Shown here piece by piece: positions 1-8,392 of a DNA stretch of 64,000 bases. Each line of letters starts with the position of its first letter. The stretch's first letter is position 1. The DNA comes from JASHUC01 sp963849095 (GTDB taxonomy: Bacteria > Pseudomonadota > Gammaproteobacteria > Steroidobacterales > Steroidobacteraceae). A model generated the notes under the pieces. It searched no databases. It worked only from the letters and a program-made list of their open reading frames with translations, and was not told the DNA's origin. The DNA is taken from positions 248,001-312,000 of the forward strand of contig CAWKGA010000001.1 in NCBI GenBank assembly GCA_963849095.1, written 5' to 3'. A program made the position numbers and the translations under genes.

Positions 1-987
1 TGGACCGAGACGGCCCGCCAGACGCTCGCCGCGGCGACCAAGCAGACTCAAGCTCAGGCGACACGCCAATCGTCGCAGGCGGCCCTCAATGTCTTCGCTC
101 CGGCGCTGCCCGAGCTCGTCGGCGGTTCCGCGGATCTCACGCCCTCGAACAGCACACTGACCAAGGTGTCGCGCGTGATCACGCCCGGCGACATCTCCGG
201 GAACTACATCCACTACGGCGTGCGCGAGTTCGGCATGACCACCGCCCTCAACGGTCTCGCGCTGCATGGCGGGCTCATTCCGTACGGCGGAACGTTCCTG
301 GTCTTCTCGGACTACGCGCGCAACGCGGTGCGCCTCGCCTCGCTCATGCAGACGCGCGTCGTGCTCGTCTACACGCACGACTCGATCGGGCTCGGCGAGG
401 ACGGCCCGACCCACCAGCCCATCGAGCATCTCTCCTCGCTTCGCGCGATGCCCGGCCTCACGCTGTGGCGCCCGTGCGATGCGGTCGAGACCGCCGTCGC
501 GTGGGTTGCGGCGATCGAGCACCCCGGCCCAACGGCGCTGGTGCTCACCCGCCAGGGGTTGCCGCAGCAGGCGCGCACGCCGGCCCAGATCGAGGCCATA
601 CGCCGCGGCGGCTACGTGCTGATCGACTGCCAGGGCACGCCGGAATGCCTGGTGCTCGCGACGGGCTCCGAGATCGGGATCGCCGCCGAGGCCGTGAGTG
701 CGCTCAACGGCGCCGGCCGCCGGGTCCGCCTGGTCTCGATGGTGTGCACCGAGCGCTTCGATGCTGAGGACGCTGGCTATCGGGAGAGTGTCCTGCCGCG
801 GGCGGTCCAGCGGCGGCTGGCGGTCGAGGCGGGAGCGCGCATGTCGTGGTACTGCTACGTCGGCGCGGAGGGACGGGTGCTCGGCATCGACCGGTTCGGC
901 GCATCCGGGAAGGGGCCGGCCGTGCTCGCTCACTTCGGGTTCACGGCGGACAACGTCCGGCGGAACATCGAGGAACTCCTGGGATGA
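1..987 (+). CDS. tkt: Transketolase, C-terminal part (5' end outside window)
   Basis: The frame is open from the first base, so only the last 328 residues are present. They cover the pyrimidine-binding domain and the C-terminal domain of a thiamine-diphosphate transketolase, which moves two-carbon units between sugar phosphates in the pentose-phosphate and Calvin-type pathways. Visible motifs are PELVGGSADLTPSN, HYGVREFGM and the conserved GEDGPTHQP loop with its catalytic His. The stop overlaps the gap start (ATGA), so the two genes are translationally coupled. This tkt-gap-pgk-pyk order is common in Gammaproteobacteria. Identity is firm; the true start is not visible. Confidence 0.97.
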   Translation, partial: WTETARQTLAAATKQTQAQATRQSSQAALNVFAPALPELVGGSADLTPSNSTLTKVSRVITPGDISGNYIHYGVREFGMTTALNGLALHGGLIPYGGTFLVFSDYARNAVRLASLMQTRVVLVYTHDSIGLGEDGPTHQPIEHLSSLRAMPGLTLWRPCDAVETAVAWVAAIEHPGPTALVLTRQGLPQQARTPAQIEAIRRGGYVLIDCQGTPECLVLATGSEIGIAAEAVSALNGAGRRVRLVSMVCTERFDAEDAGYRESVLPRAVQRRLAVEAGARMSWYCYVGAEGRVLGIDRFGASGKGPAVLAHFGFTADNVRRNIEELLG

Positions 988-1994
988 TCAAGGTGGGCAT
1001 CAACGGTTACGGGCGCATCGGCCGCAACGTGCTGCGCGCGCTGTACGAGTCCCGGCGGACGGGCGAGGTGCAGATCGTCGCCATCAACGACCTCGGCGAT
1101 GCGAACACCAATGCGCACCTCACGCGCCACGATACGGCGCACGGCCGCTTCCCCGGCGAGGTGGCGGTGGACGGGGACTCGATGGTGGTGAACGGTGATC
1201 GGATCCGGGTGCTCGCGGAGCGCGACCCCGCGAAGCTGCCCTGGGGCCGGCTCGGCGTGCAGTTCGTGCTGGAGTGCACGGGCCTGTTCACCTCGAAGGC
1301 CAAGGCGAGCGCCCATCTCGCCGGCGGAGCGTCCAAGGTCATCATCTCCGCTCCGGGCGAGAAGGACGTGGATGCAACGATCGTCTACGGCGTGAACCAC
1401 GGCGTGCTCAAGTCGACGCACACTGTCATCTCCAACGCGTCCTGCACCACCAACTGCCTCGCGACCGTCGCCAAGGTGCTCAACGATAGAATCGGGATCA
1501 CCACCGGGTTGATGACCACCATCCACTCGTACACGAACGATCAGGTGCTCACGGACGTGTATCACAAGGATCTGCGCCGCGCCCGCTCCGCGACGATGTC
1601 CCAGATCCCGACGAAGACCGGGGCCGCCGCCGCCGTGGGTCTGGTGCTGCCCGAGTTGAGCGGCCGGCTCGACGGATTCGCGATCCGCGTGCCGACGATC
1701 AACGTCTCGCTGGTCGATCTCACGTTCCAGGCAGGCCGCGAGACCTCCGTGGAGGAGATCAACCGGACGCTCGCAGAGGCCGCGAGGGGCGCGATGCGGG
1801 GCATCATCGCCTACAACGAGGAGCCGCTCGTCTCCGTCGATTTCAACCACGACCCGCACTCGGCCATATTCGATGCGACGCTGACCAAGGTTGCCGGCGG
1901 CTCGCTCGCGAAGGTGTGCGCCTGGTACGACAACGAATGGGGCTTCTCGAACCGCATGCTCGACACCGCCCTCGCGTGGTCGAGGGCCGCGTGA
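984..1994 (+). CDS. gap: Glyceraldehyde-3-phosphate dehydrogenase
   Basis: 336 residues, normal length. It oxidises glyceraldehyde-3-phosphate to 1,3-bisphosphoglycerate with NAD+ in the cytoplasm. The N-terminal Rossmann motif GINGYGRIGRN is at residues 5-15. The catalytic loop SNASCTTNC puts the thiol at Cys154, and the general base is in TTIHSY (about His181). The ATG at 984 was chosen because the protein starts right at the Rossmann strand and forms an ATGA overlap with tkt. The stop overlaps the GTG proposed for pgk. Erythrose-4-phosphate dehydrogenase (Epd) is a close paralogue that this reading cannot fully exclude, but the pgk-pyk context favours Gap. Confidence 0.96.
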   Translation: MIKVGINGYGRIGRNVLRALYESRRTGEVQIVAINDLGDANTNAHLTRHDTAHGRFPGEVAVDGDSMVVNGDRIRVLAERDPAKLPWGRLGVQFVLECTGLFTSKAKASAHLAGGASKVIISAPGEKDVDATIVYGVNHGVLKSTHTVISNASCTTNCLATVAKVLNDRIGITTGLMTTIHSYTNDQVLTDVYHKDLRRARSATMSQIPTKTGAAAAVGLVLPELSGRLDGFAIRVPTINVSLVDLTFQAGRETSVEEINRTLAEAARGAMRGIIAYNEEPLVSVDFNHDPHSAIFDATLTKVAGGSLAKVCAWYDNEWGFSNRMLDTALAWSRAA

Positions 1995-3166
1995 AAGTCC
2001 TGCGGATGAGCGATCTCGACCTGCGCGGCAAGCGCGTCTTGATCCGCGAGGACCTCAACGCGCCGGTGCAGGACGGCGCCGTCACGAGCGATGCACGCAT
2101 CCGCGCGGCGCTGCCCACTTTGCGCCATGCGATGGAGGCCGGAGCGAAGGTGTTCGTGCTCTCGCACCTCGGCCGGCCCAAGGAGGGCGCGTACGACGAG
2201 AAGCTGTCGCTCGCGCCCGTGGGCGCGCGGATGTCGGAGCTGCTCGGCAAGCCGGTGCCGCTGCGCAGGGACTGGCTCGGCGGCGTCGATTGCGCACCGG
2301 GCGATGCCGTGCTGTGCGAGAACGTACGCTTCAACCCCGGCGAGAAGACGGACGATGAGGGCCTGGCGCGCCGCATGGCCGCGCTGGGCGACGTGTTCGT
2401 GATGGATGCCTTTGCCACGGCGCATCGCGCCGAGGCGAGCACACACGGCATCGCGAAATTCGCGCGACAGGCGTGCGCCGGCCCGCTGCTCGTCGGGGAG
2501 CTCGAGGCCCTGGAGCGCGCGCTCGAGAGTCCCGCACGGCCGCTGGTCGCCATCGTCGCCGGCTCGAAGGTCTCGACGAAGCTCACGGTGCTCGAGGCGC
2601 TGCTCGCGAGGGTGGACCGGCTCATCGTCGGAGGCGGCATCGCCAATACCTTCCTCGCGGCGACGGGCATCGGCGTCGGCAAGTCTCTCCAGGAAGCCGA
2701 GATGCTCGACATCGCACGTCGGCTGATGGCGCAAGCGCGCGAGCGCGGCACGGAGATTCCGTTGCCCACGGACGTGGTGGTCGCGAAGGAGCTCGCCGCG
2801 ACCGCCCACGCGGACATTCGCTCGATTCACGACGTCCATGCCGACGAGATGATTCTCGACATCGGCCCCGACACGGCCGAGCGGCTCGGGAGCCTCCTCA
2901 AGTCGGCCGGTACGATCGTCTGGAACGGACCGGTCGGCGTTTTCGAGTACGATCAGTTCGGCGAGGGCACGCGCGCCATCGCCGAGACCATTGCGAGGAG
3001 CAAGGCCTTCTCGCTCGCAGGCGGGGGCGACACGCTCGCCGCGATCGAGAAGTACGGCGTGGAAGACGGTATCTCCTACATCTCCACCGGCGGCGGCGCG
3101 TTTCTGGAATTCATCGAAGGCAAGCAGCTGCCGGCCGTCGCCATCCTGGAGGTGCGAGCGGCGTGA
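1991..3166 (+). CDS. pgk: Phosphoglycerate kinase
   Basis: 391 residues from the GTG start. It transfers phosphate from 1,3-bisphosphoglycerate to ADP. Family motifs are GKRVLIREDLN near the N-terminus, the substrate loop HLGRPKEG, and the C-terminal nucleotide-binding GGGDTLAAIEKYG followed by STGGGAFLE. The GTG at 1991 overlaps the gap stop (GTGA) and gives the N-terminal extension seen in enterobacterial Pgk. An ATG at 2006 is the alternative and would remove five residues. It sits third in the glycolytic operon. Confidence 0.96.
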   Translation: MKVLRMSDLDLRGKRVLIREDLNAPVQDGAVTSDARIRAALPTLRHAMEAGAKVFVLSHLGRPKEGAYDEKLSLAPVGARMSELLGKPVPLRRDWLGGVDCAPGDAVLCENVRFNPGEKTDDEGLARRMAALGDVFVMDAFATAHRAEASTHGIAKFARQACAGPLLVGELEALERALESPARPLVAIVAGSKVSTKLTVLEALLARVDRLIVGGGIANTFLAATGIGVGKSLQEAEMLDIARRLMAQARERGTEIPLPTDVVVAKELAATAHADIRSIHDVHADEMILDIGPDTAERLGSLLKSAGTIVWNGPVGVFEYDQFGEGTRAIAETIARSKAFSLAGGGDTLAAIEKYGVEDGISYISTGGGAFLEFIEGKQLPAVAILEVRAA

Positions 3167-3194
3167 GCCGCCGCGCCCGGCCGGACCCCAAAGG

Positions 3195-4646
3195 ATGACC
3201 ATCCCGAAAATGGATATCTCGAGACGCACGAAGATCGTGGCGACGGCCGGCCCCGCGACGGACGACCCTGCGGTGCTCGATGAGATGATCCGCGCCGGAG
3301 TGAGCGTCGTGCGTCTCAATGCCTCGCACGGCACGCGCGAGGACCTGCGCCGGCGCCTGCGGCTGGTGCGCGAATCCGCGGAGCGCGCCAATGCGATCGT
3401 CGGCGTGCTGCTCGACTTGGGCGGGCCGAAGATCCGCATCGAGGGGTTCATCGGCGGGCGCGTTCAGCTCACGGAGGGGCAGCCGTTCACGCTCGATACG
3501 GCGATGGACCCGAAGGCCGGCACCTCGCGCGCGGTGGGCGTCGCGTACAAGAACCTTCCCCGGGACGTGTCCCCCGGTGACACGCTCCTGCTCTCGGACG
3601 GCCAGATCGTCTTCGACGTGGAGAGCGTGCAGGGCACGCGGATCGACTGCCGCGTCAAGTTGGCCGGGGAGCTGTCGGACCGCAAGGGGGTCAACCGCCA
3701 GGGCGGCGGCATCTCGGCGCCCGCGCTGTCGGAGAAGGATCGCGACGACATCCGCTTCGCGGCCGAGGAGAAGGTGGACTACGTTGCCGTCTCCTTCGCG
3801 CGCGACGCCGCGGATATCGAGCAGGCGCGCGCGCTCGTCCGCGAGGCGGGCGGCCAGGCGCACATCGTCGCCAAGATCGAGCGGCACGAGGCCATTGCCA
3901 ATCTCGCGGAGATCATCGGGGCCGCAGACGTGATCATGGTCGCGCGCGGCGACCTCGCCGTGGAGATGGGCTACGCGGAGCTCACGGGCCTGCAGAAGAC
4001 GATCATCCATCAGTCGCGCGCCAGGAACCGCGTCGTCATCACCGCGACGCAGATGATGGAGTCCATGATCCAGAGTCCCGTGCCGACGCGGGCCGAGGTG
4101 AGCGACGTTGCGAACGCGGTGATGGATGGCACCGACGCCGTGATGCTCTCGGCCGAGTCGGCAACGGGCCGCTACCCGGTGAAGGCCGTGCAGGCGATGG
4201 CGCAGGTCATCGGCGGGGCCGAGAAATATCAGTTCAGCCATAGCCGCACGCGCCACCGCCTCGATGGGACCTTCCAGGGGTCGGAGGAGGCCATCGCGAT
4301 GTCCGCCATGTACGCGGCCAACCACCTGAAGATGCGCGCGATCGTCGCGCTCACCGAATCGGGGGTGACGCCGCTCTGGATGTCGCGTATCCGCTCGGAC
4401 ATCCCCATTTACGCGTTCACGCGCCACGAGGCCACGCGGCGCCGGGTCACCATGTATCGCGGCGTCTATCCGGTGATGTACGACGTGACCAGCGCGCCCA
4501 CCGTCGAGACGCTGTACGGATCCATCTTCGCGCGCCTGCTCGAGCTCTCGCTGGTCCGGCAGGGCGATCTCGTGATCCTCACGAAGGGCGAGCTGTCCGG
4601 CGTCGCGGGCGGCACCAACTCAATGCAGATCCTGCGGGTCGCTTGA
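3195..4646 (+). CDS. pyk: Pyruvate kinase
   Basis: About 483 residues. It converts phosphoenolpyruvate and ADP to pyruvate and ATP. Visible motifs are RRTKIVATAGPATD at the N-terminus, the catalytic-lysine segment VAKIERHEAI, the metal-binding MVARGDLAVEMG, and the long signature around ATQMMESM and MDGTDAVMLSAESATG. The usual DLQGPKIR reads DLGGPKIR here, a small deviation. The start is uncertain: ATG 3195 abuts an AAAGG stretch, and ATG 3210 would remove five residues. The stop overlaps the TTG start of the downstream acylase. Confidence 0.94.
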   Translation: MTIPKMDISRRTKIVATAGPATDDPAVLDEMIRAGVSVVRLNASHGTREDLRRRLRLVRESAERANAIVGVLLDLGGPKIRIEGFIGGRVQLTEGQPFTLDTAMDPKAGTSRAVGVAYKNLPRDVSPGDTLLLSDGQIVFDVESVQGTRIDCRVKLAGELSDRKGVNRQGGGISAPALSEKDRDDIRFAAEEKVDYVAVSFARDAADIEQARALVREAGGQAHIVAKIERHEAIANLAEIIGAADVIMVARGDLAVEMGYAELTGLQKTIIHQSRARNRVVITATQMMESMIQSPVPTRAEVSDVANAVMDGTDAVMLSAESATGRYPVKAVQAMAQVIGGAEKYQFSHSRTRHRLDGTFQGSEEAIAMSAMYAANHLKMRAIVALTESGVTPLWMSRIRSDIPIYAFTRHEATRRRVTMYRGVYPVMYDVTSAPTVETLYGSIFARLLELSLVRQGDLVILTKGELSGVAGGTNSMQILRVA

Positions 4647-7120
4647 CCGGCCGCGGCGCGCTCGTCTCGGTGCTCGTTGCCGCGCTCGCCGGCGCGGGTA
4701 CTCTCGCTCTCCTCGCGCTCGCGGCCGCGTACTTCGCGCTCCGGGCCTCGCTCCCCCCGCTCGACGGCCGCATCGCAGAAGCCGGTCTCGCGGCGCCGGT
4801 GACTCTCGAGCGCGACGCGCTCGGGGTCGTGACCGTCACGGCCGCGAGCCGCGCGGACCTCGCCTTCGGCACGGGATTCGCGCACGGCCAGGACCGGTTC
4901 TTCGAGATGGATCTCTCGCGCCGCCTCGCGGCCGGCGAGCTGAGCGAGCTCGTGGGGGCGGCCGCGCTCGCTCAAGACCGAGAGACGCGGCTCTTTCGGT
5001 TTCGCGGGATCGCGCGCCAGGCGCTCGCGCAGGCGACGCCGGAGCAGCGCGCACTGCTCGCGGCTTACGCCCGCGGAGTCAACGCAGGGCTCGCGAGCCT
5101 CGCGAGCCGGCCGTGGGAATACTGGCTGCTGCGGGCGCGGCCGCAGCCCTGGAAGTCCGAGGACTCCTTCCTGGTGAGCTACGCCATGTGGTGGGATCTG
5201 CAGCATGGGGATCTGCGCCGCGACTGGCTGAGGCGCACGCTCGATGCGAGGCTCGGCGGGCCGGAGTGCGGCGCGTGGAAGTGCGCGCTCGAGTTTCTCT
5301 ACCCGCAGCGCACGGCGTGGGACAGCCCGAACGTCGTGGACGAGGCGGACCTCCGCGCCGAGGACGCTCGCGACGCGGTGGCGCCGCCAGTGCCGGGGCC
5401 GGACGTTCTCGATGTCCGCGGGGCCAAGGTGTCTGCCGGCGCGGAGGGTGGAGAGGGAGGGGTGGCCACCCCTCCCTCTCCACTCACCGCTTCGGGTGAT
5501 CTGAGCGACGTCGGGAGTGGCGACATCGGCAGCAATAGCTGGGCGGTGGCGGGACGGCTCACGGCGACGGGGGCGGCGCTGGTCGCGAGCGACATGCACC
5601 TCTCGCTGCAGGTTCCGCCGACTTGGTATCGGATGCGGCTGCGGATGATGGGGACCGGCGGCTCGGAGCCCGACCGCTCGGCGCTCGACCTCAACGGGCT
5701 GACGCTTCCGGGAGCGCCGGTGCTCATCGCGGGGTCGAACGGCCGCGTCGCCTGGGCGTTCACGAACTCCGACGGGGACTGGCTTGATTCGAGGCCCGTC
5801 ACCTGTTTCTCGATCGACCATTCGGTGATGCAGACTCCGCAGGGTGACGTTGAGCTCTCGACGGTGACCGAGCACATCCAGGTCCGCGGCGGACCGGATT
5901 TCCTGCTGCCGGTCACGTCCGGCCCGCAGGGCATCCTGCTCCAGGTCGATCCGATCGAGCATCGCTGCTGGTTCGCGAGCTGGATCGCGGAGTCGCCGGC
6001 GGCGACGAACATGAATCTCCTCGCGCTGGAGCGTGCGAGCTCCGTGCAGCAGGTTCTCGCGCTTGCGCCGCAGATCGGCATTCCCGAGCAAAACCTCATC
6101 GCCGGCGACAGCGCGGGGCACATCGGGTGGACCATCGCCGGCCGGATTCCGCTCGAGTCCGGCGGCACCGACGATCCCCGTCTGTACGACCCGCCCATCG
6201 GGCGGCTGTGGTCGGCCAATGCGCGGGCGACCGACGACCCCGCGGCTCTCGAGAGGATCGGCGGCGAGGACGCCGCGGTCGGCGCGCACTACACGCTCGG
6301 CGCCCGGGCCCGCCAGATCCGCGACGCGCTGCTCGGGCTCGGGCGGCCTGCAGCGCCGGCAGACATGCTGCGCATCCAGCTCGACGACCGTGCCTTGTTC
6401 CTCGCCCGCTGGCGGGATCTCATCTTGAAGCTCCTCGATGAGCCGGCGCTCGCCGGCAAGCCGGGACGGGCCGAGATGCGAAGGCTGATCGCCTCGTGGG
6501 ATGCACATGCGGACGTGGATTCGGTCGGTTACCGGCTGGTGCGTGCCTATCACGACCGGACGGCGGACGCGGTCTGGCACATGATCGTGGGCTCGCTCGG
6601 GGTGCGGACGGACGATCCGCCGCCCCTTCAGTTCGAGCGGCCGCTGTGGACGCTCGTCACCACGCAGCCGCTGCACATGCTATCGGCCGACTATCCGAGC
6701 TGGCGCGCGTTCCTGCTCGTCGAGCTCGATGGGACCATTGCGGCGCTCGAGGCCCGCTGCGGAGCGCTCGGCCGCTGCCGCTGGGGCGCCGCGCATCCCG
6801 TGCGCATCCGCCATCCGCTCGCCCGCGCGCTGCCGATCCTCTCGCGGCTCATCGACCTGCCGGAGCTCGAGCTGCCCGGCGATCATGACATGCCGCGCGT
6901 TGAGGACGGCGCGTTCGGGGCGTCGGAGCGGTTTGCCGTCTCTCCGGGGCACGAGGCGGCGGGCTATCTGCACCTCCCGGGCGGTGAGTCCGATCACCCA
7001 CTCTCGTCCTACTACCGGGCCGGCTTTCGCGCATGGGCCGAAGGCAAGCCGCTGCCGTTCCTCCCTCAGGCCGCCGTGCACCGCTTGCTGCTTCAACCCG
7101 CACGCGGAGCGGTAAACTGA
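4643..7120 (+). CDS. Penicillin-acylase-family N-terminal nucleophile hydrolase
   Basis: 825 residues, TTG start overlapping the pyk stop. A hydrophobic segment at about residues 5-33 is a signal peptide or anchor, so the enzyme should be periplasmic. The alpha-type chain contains FGTGFAHGQDRFFEMD. The beta chain would begin at Ser297 in GSNSWAVAG, the autocatalytic nucleophile of penicillin/AHL acylases (Ntn fold). The linker before it, about residues 245-295, is low-complexity and holds the palindrome listed separately. Substrate cannot be told: beta-lactams, acyl-homoserine lactones and other amides are all used in this family. It is probably co-transcribed with the glycolytic genes. Confidence 0.85.
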   Translation: MTGRGALVSVLVAALAGAGTLALLALAAAYFALRASLPPLDGRIAEAGLAAPVTLERDALGVVTVTAASRADLAFGTGFAHGQDRFFEMDLSRRLAAGELSELVGAAALAQDRETRLFRFRGIARQALAQATPEQRALLAAYARGVNAGLASLASRPWEYWLLRARPQPWKSEDSFLVSYAMWWDLQHGDLRRDWLRRTLDARLGGPECGAWKCALEFLYPQRTAWDSPNVVDEADLRAEDARDAVAPPVPGPDVLDVRGAKVSAGAEGGEGGVATPPSPLTASGDLSDVGSGDIGSNSWAVAGRLTATGAALVASDMHLSLQVPPTWYRMRLRMMGTGGSEPDRSALDLNGLTLPGAPVLIAGSNGRVAWAFTNSDGDWLDSRPVTCFSIDHSVMQTPQGDVELSTVTEHIQVRGGPDFLLPVTSGPQGILLQVDPIEHRCWFASWIAESPAATNMNLLALERASSVQQVLALAPQIGIPEQNLIAGDSAGHIGWTIAGRIPLESGGTDDPRLYDPPIGRLWSANARATDDPAALERIGGEDAAVGAHYTLGARARQIRDALLGLGRPAAPADMLRIQLDDRALFLARWRDLILKLLDEPALAGKPGRAEMRRLIASWDAHADVDSVGYRLVRAYHDRTADAVWHMIVGSLGVRTDDPPPLQFERPLWTLVTTQPLHMLSADYPSWRAFLLVELDGTIAALEARCGALGRCRWGAAHPVRIRHPLARALPILSRLIDLPELELPGDHDMPRVEDGAFGASERFAVSPGHEAAGYLHLPGGESDHPLSSYYRAGFRAWAEGKPLPFLPQAAVHRLLLQPARGAVN
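5448..5483. repeat. Perfect 36-bp palindrome inside the acylase gene
   Basis: Two 18-nt arms meet with no spacer; the left arm is GTGGAGAGGGAGGGGTGG and the right arm is its exact reverse complement. It is read in frame as a Gly/Pro/Ser-rich stretch in the linker between the alpha and beta chains, where extra residues are likely tolerated and removed on maturation. I saw no second copy in the window. It resembles palindromic elements that insert in frame in coding sequence, but that origin is inferred. Confidence 0.85.
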
Positions 7121-7168
7121 CGCGCATGGACAACGGCCTTCGCGTCCGCCTCGAGCGAGCCCGCATTC

Positions 7169-8374
7169 GTGCGGCCGCCTGACGCCTTGGAGCCTCACGC
7201 AAAGGCTCACCGGCCGGTCATCGGGCTGGTGCTCACCGGCGGCGGCGCGCGGTCCGCGTATCACATCGGGGTGCTGCGCGCGTTGAGCGAGCTGCTGCCG
7301 CGCAGCCGCAACCCGTTTTCCGTCATCGTGGGCACTTCCGCGGGCGGGGTCGCCGCCGCGGTGCTCGCCTCGCAGGCGCATCGCTGGCGCAGGGCCGTCG
7401 CCGGGCTCGAGGATGTCTGGGCAAACTTTCGCGTCTCGCAGGTGTTCCTCGTGGACTCGCTGCACATGCTGCGCGCCGGACTGCACTGGATTCTCGCGCT
7501 GACGACGGGCGGCCTCTTGCTCACTCCGCCCAAGTCGATGCTCGACAATTCCCCGCTGCGCGAACTGCTCGCCTCGCACATCGATTGGTCAGGCGTGCGC
7601 AGCAGCATCGAGCGCGGCCATCTGCGCGCGGTCGCTCTCTGCGCGACGAGCTATGCGACCGGCCAGTCGGTCACTTTCTTCGACGGGGTGGAGGAGATCG
7701 CGAACTGGGCGCGCTCACAGCGCCTCGGCCGTCGCACCTCGCTGGACCTCGATCACCTGATGGCGAGCGTCGGCATCCCGCTGCTCTTTCCGCCGGTGCA
7801 GCTCGGGGACGAGTACTTTGGCGACGGAGCCATGCGCCAGCAAAGCCCCTTGAGCCCGGCGGTGCACCTCGGAGCCGACCGCCTGCTCGTGCTGGGCGTG
7901 CGCGCGCGGCGCGCCGCCGGAGTCGCCACCACCCGCCTTCCGGCGCAGTCCCCCACGCCGGGGCAGATCTTCGGGTTCATGCTCGACACCCTGTTCACAG
8001 ACCAGATCTTCACCGACCTGGAGCAGCTCGAGCGCCTGAACGAGCTGGTGCGCGCCGCTCCGCAGGCTGCGCCGGGGCTGCGTCTCGTCGAGACACTCAT
8101 GCTCGCGCCGAGCGTCGATCCTCGGGAACTCGCGGCGCAGCACGTGGGCGAGATGCCGGGGGGCTTACGCTCGCTGCTGCGGGTGATCGGAGCGGGAGAC
8201 CTGGCCGGGAGCCAGCTCGCGAGCTACTTGATGTTCGAGGCGGCCTACACGCGCGACCTCATCGCGCTCGGCTACCGCGACGCGATGGAGGCGCGGACGG
8301 CCCTCATCGCATTCATGAGCGGCGAGCGGCTGCCGTCGGTGCTCACCGCGCCGGGCGTCGCCCAGGCAACGTAA
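7169..8374 (+). CDS. Patatin-like phospholipase
   Basis: 401 residues. It has the patatin fold: the oxyanion loop LTGGGARSAYHIG near residues 18-30, the nucleophile elbow GTSAGG, and the dyad aspartate in GDGAMRQQSP. Members hydrolyse acyl esters of phospholipids or related lipids. No signal peptide is evident, so it is probably cytoplasmic or peripheral, like RssA-type proteins. The start used is a GTG; the real start is not certain because the region just upstream has no clear ribosome site. It stands alone between the acylase and proS on the same strand. Confidence 0.85.
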   Translation: MRPPDALEPHAKAHRPVIGLVLTGGGARSAYHIGVLRALSELLPRSRNPFSVIVGTSAGGVAAAVLASQAHRWRRAVAGLEDVWANFRVSQVFLVDSLHMLRAGLHWILALTTGGLLLTPPKSMLDNSPLRELLASHIDWSGVRSSIERGHLRAVALCATSYATGQSVTFFDGVEEIANWARSQRLGRRTSLDLDHLMASVGIPLLFPPVQLGDEYFGDGAMRQQSPLSPAVHLGADRLLVLGVRARRAAGVATTRLPAQSPTPGQIFGFMLDTLFTDQIFTDLEQLERLNELVRAAPQAAPGLRLVETLMLAPSVDPRELAAQHVGEMPGGLRSLLRVIGAGDLAGSQLASYLMFEAAYTRDLIALGYRDAMEARTALIAFMSGERLPSVLTAPGVAQAT

Positions 8375-8392
8375 CAGGATCGAGGTCATGCC

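Noticed and set aside
1811..3451. A 546-codon minus-strand frame opposite pgk
   Set aside because: Antisense shadow with no domain and with biased composition.
4466..6676. A 736-codon open frame on the minus strand across the acylase gene
   Set aside because: It lies opposite a well-supported gene, is rich in Arg/Pro/Gly as GC-rich antisense frames are, and matches no family.
7126..7182. An 18-codon frame (ATG) between the acylase and the patatin-like gene
   Set aside because: No ribosome site or recognisable peptide; it overlaps the likely patatin start.
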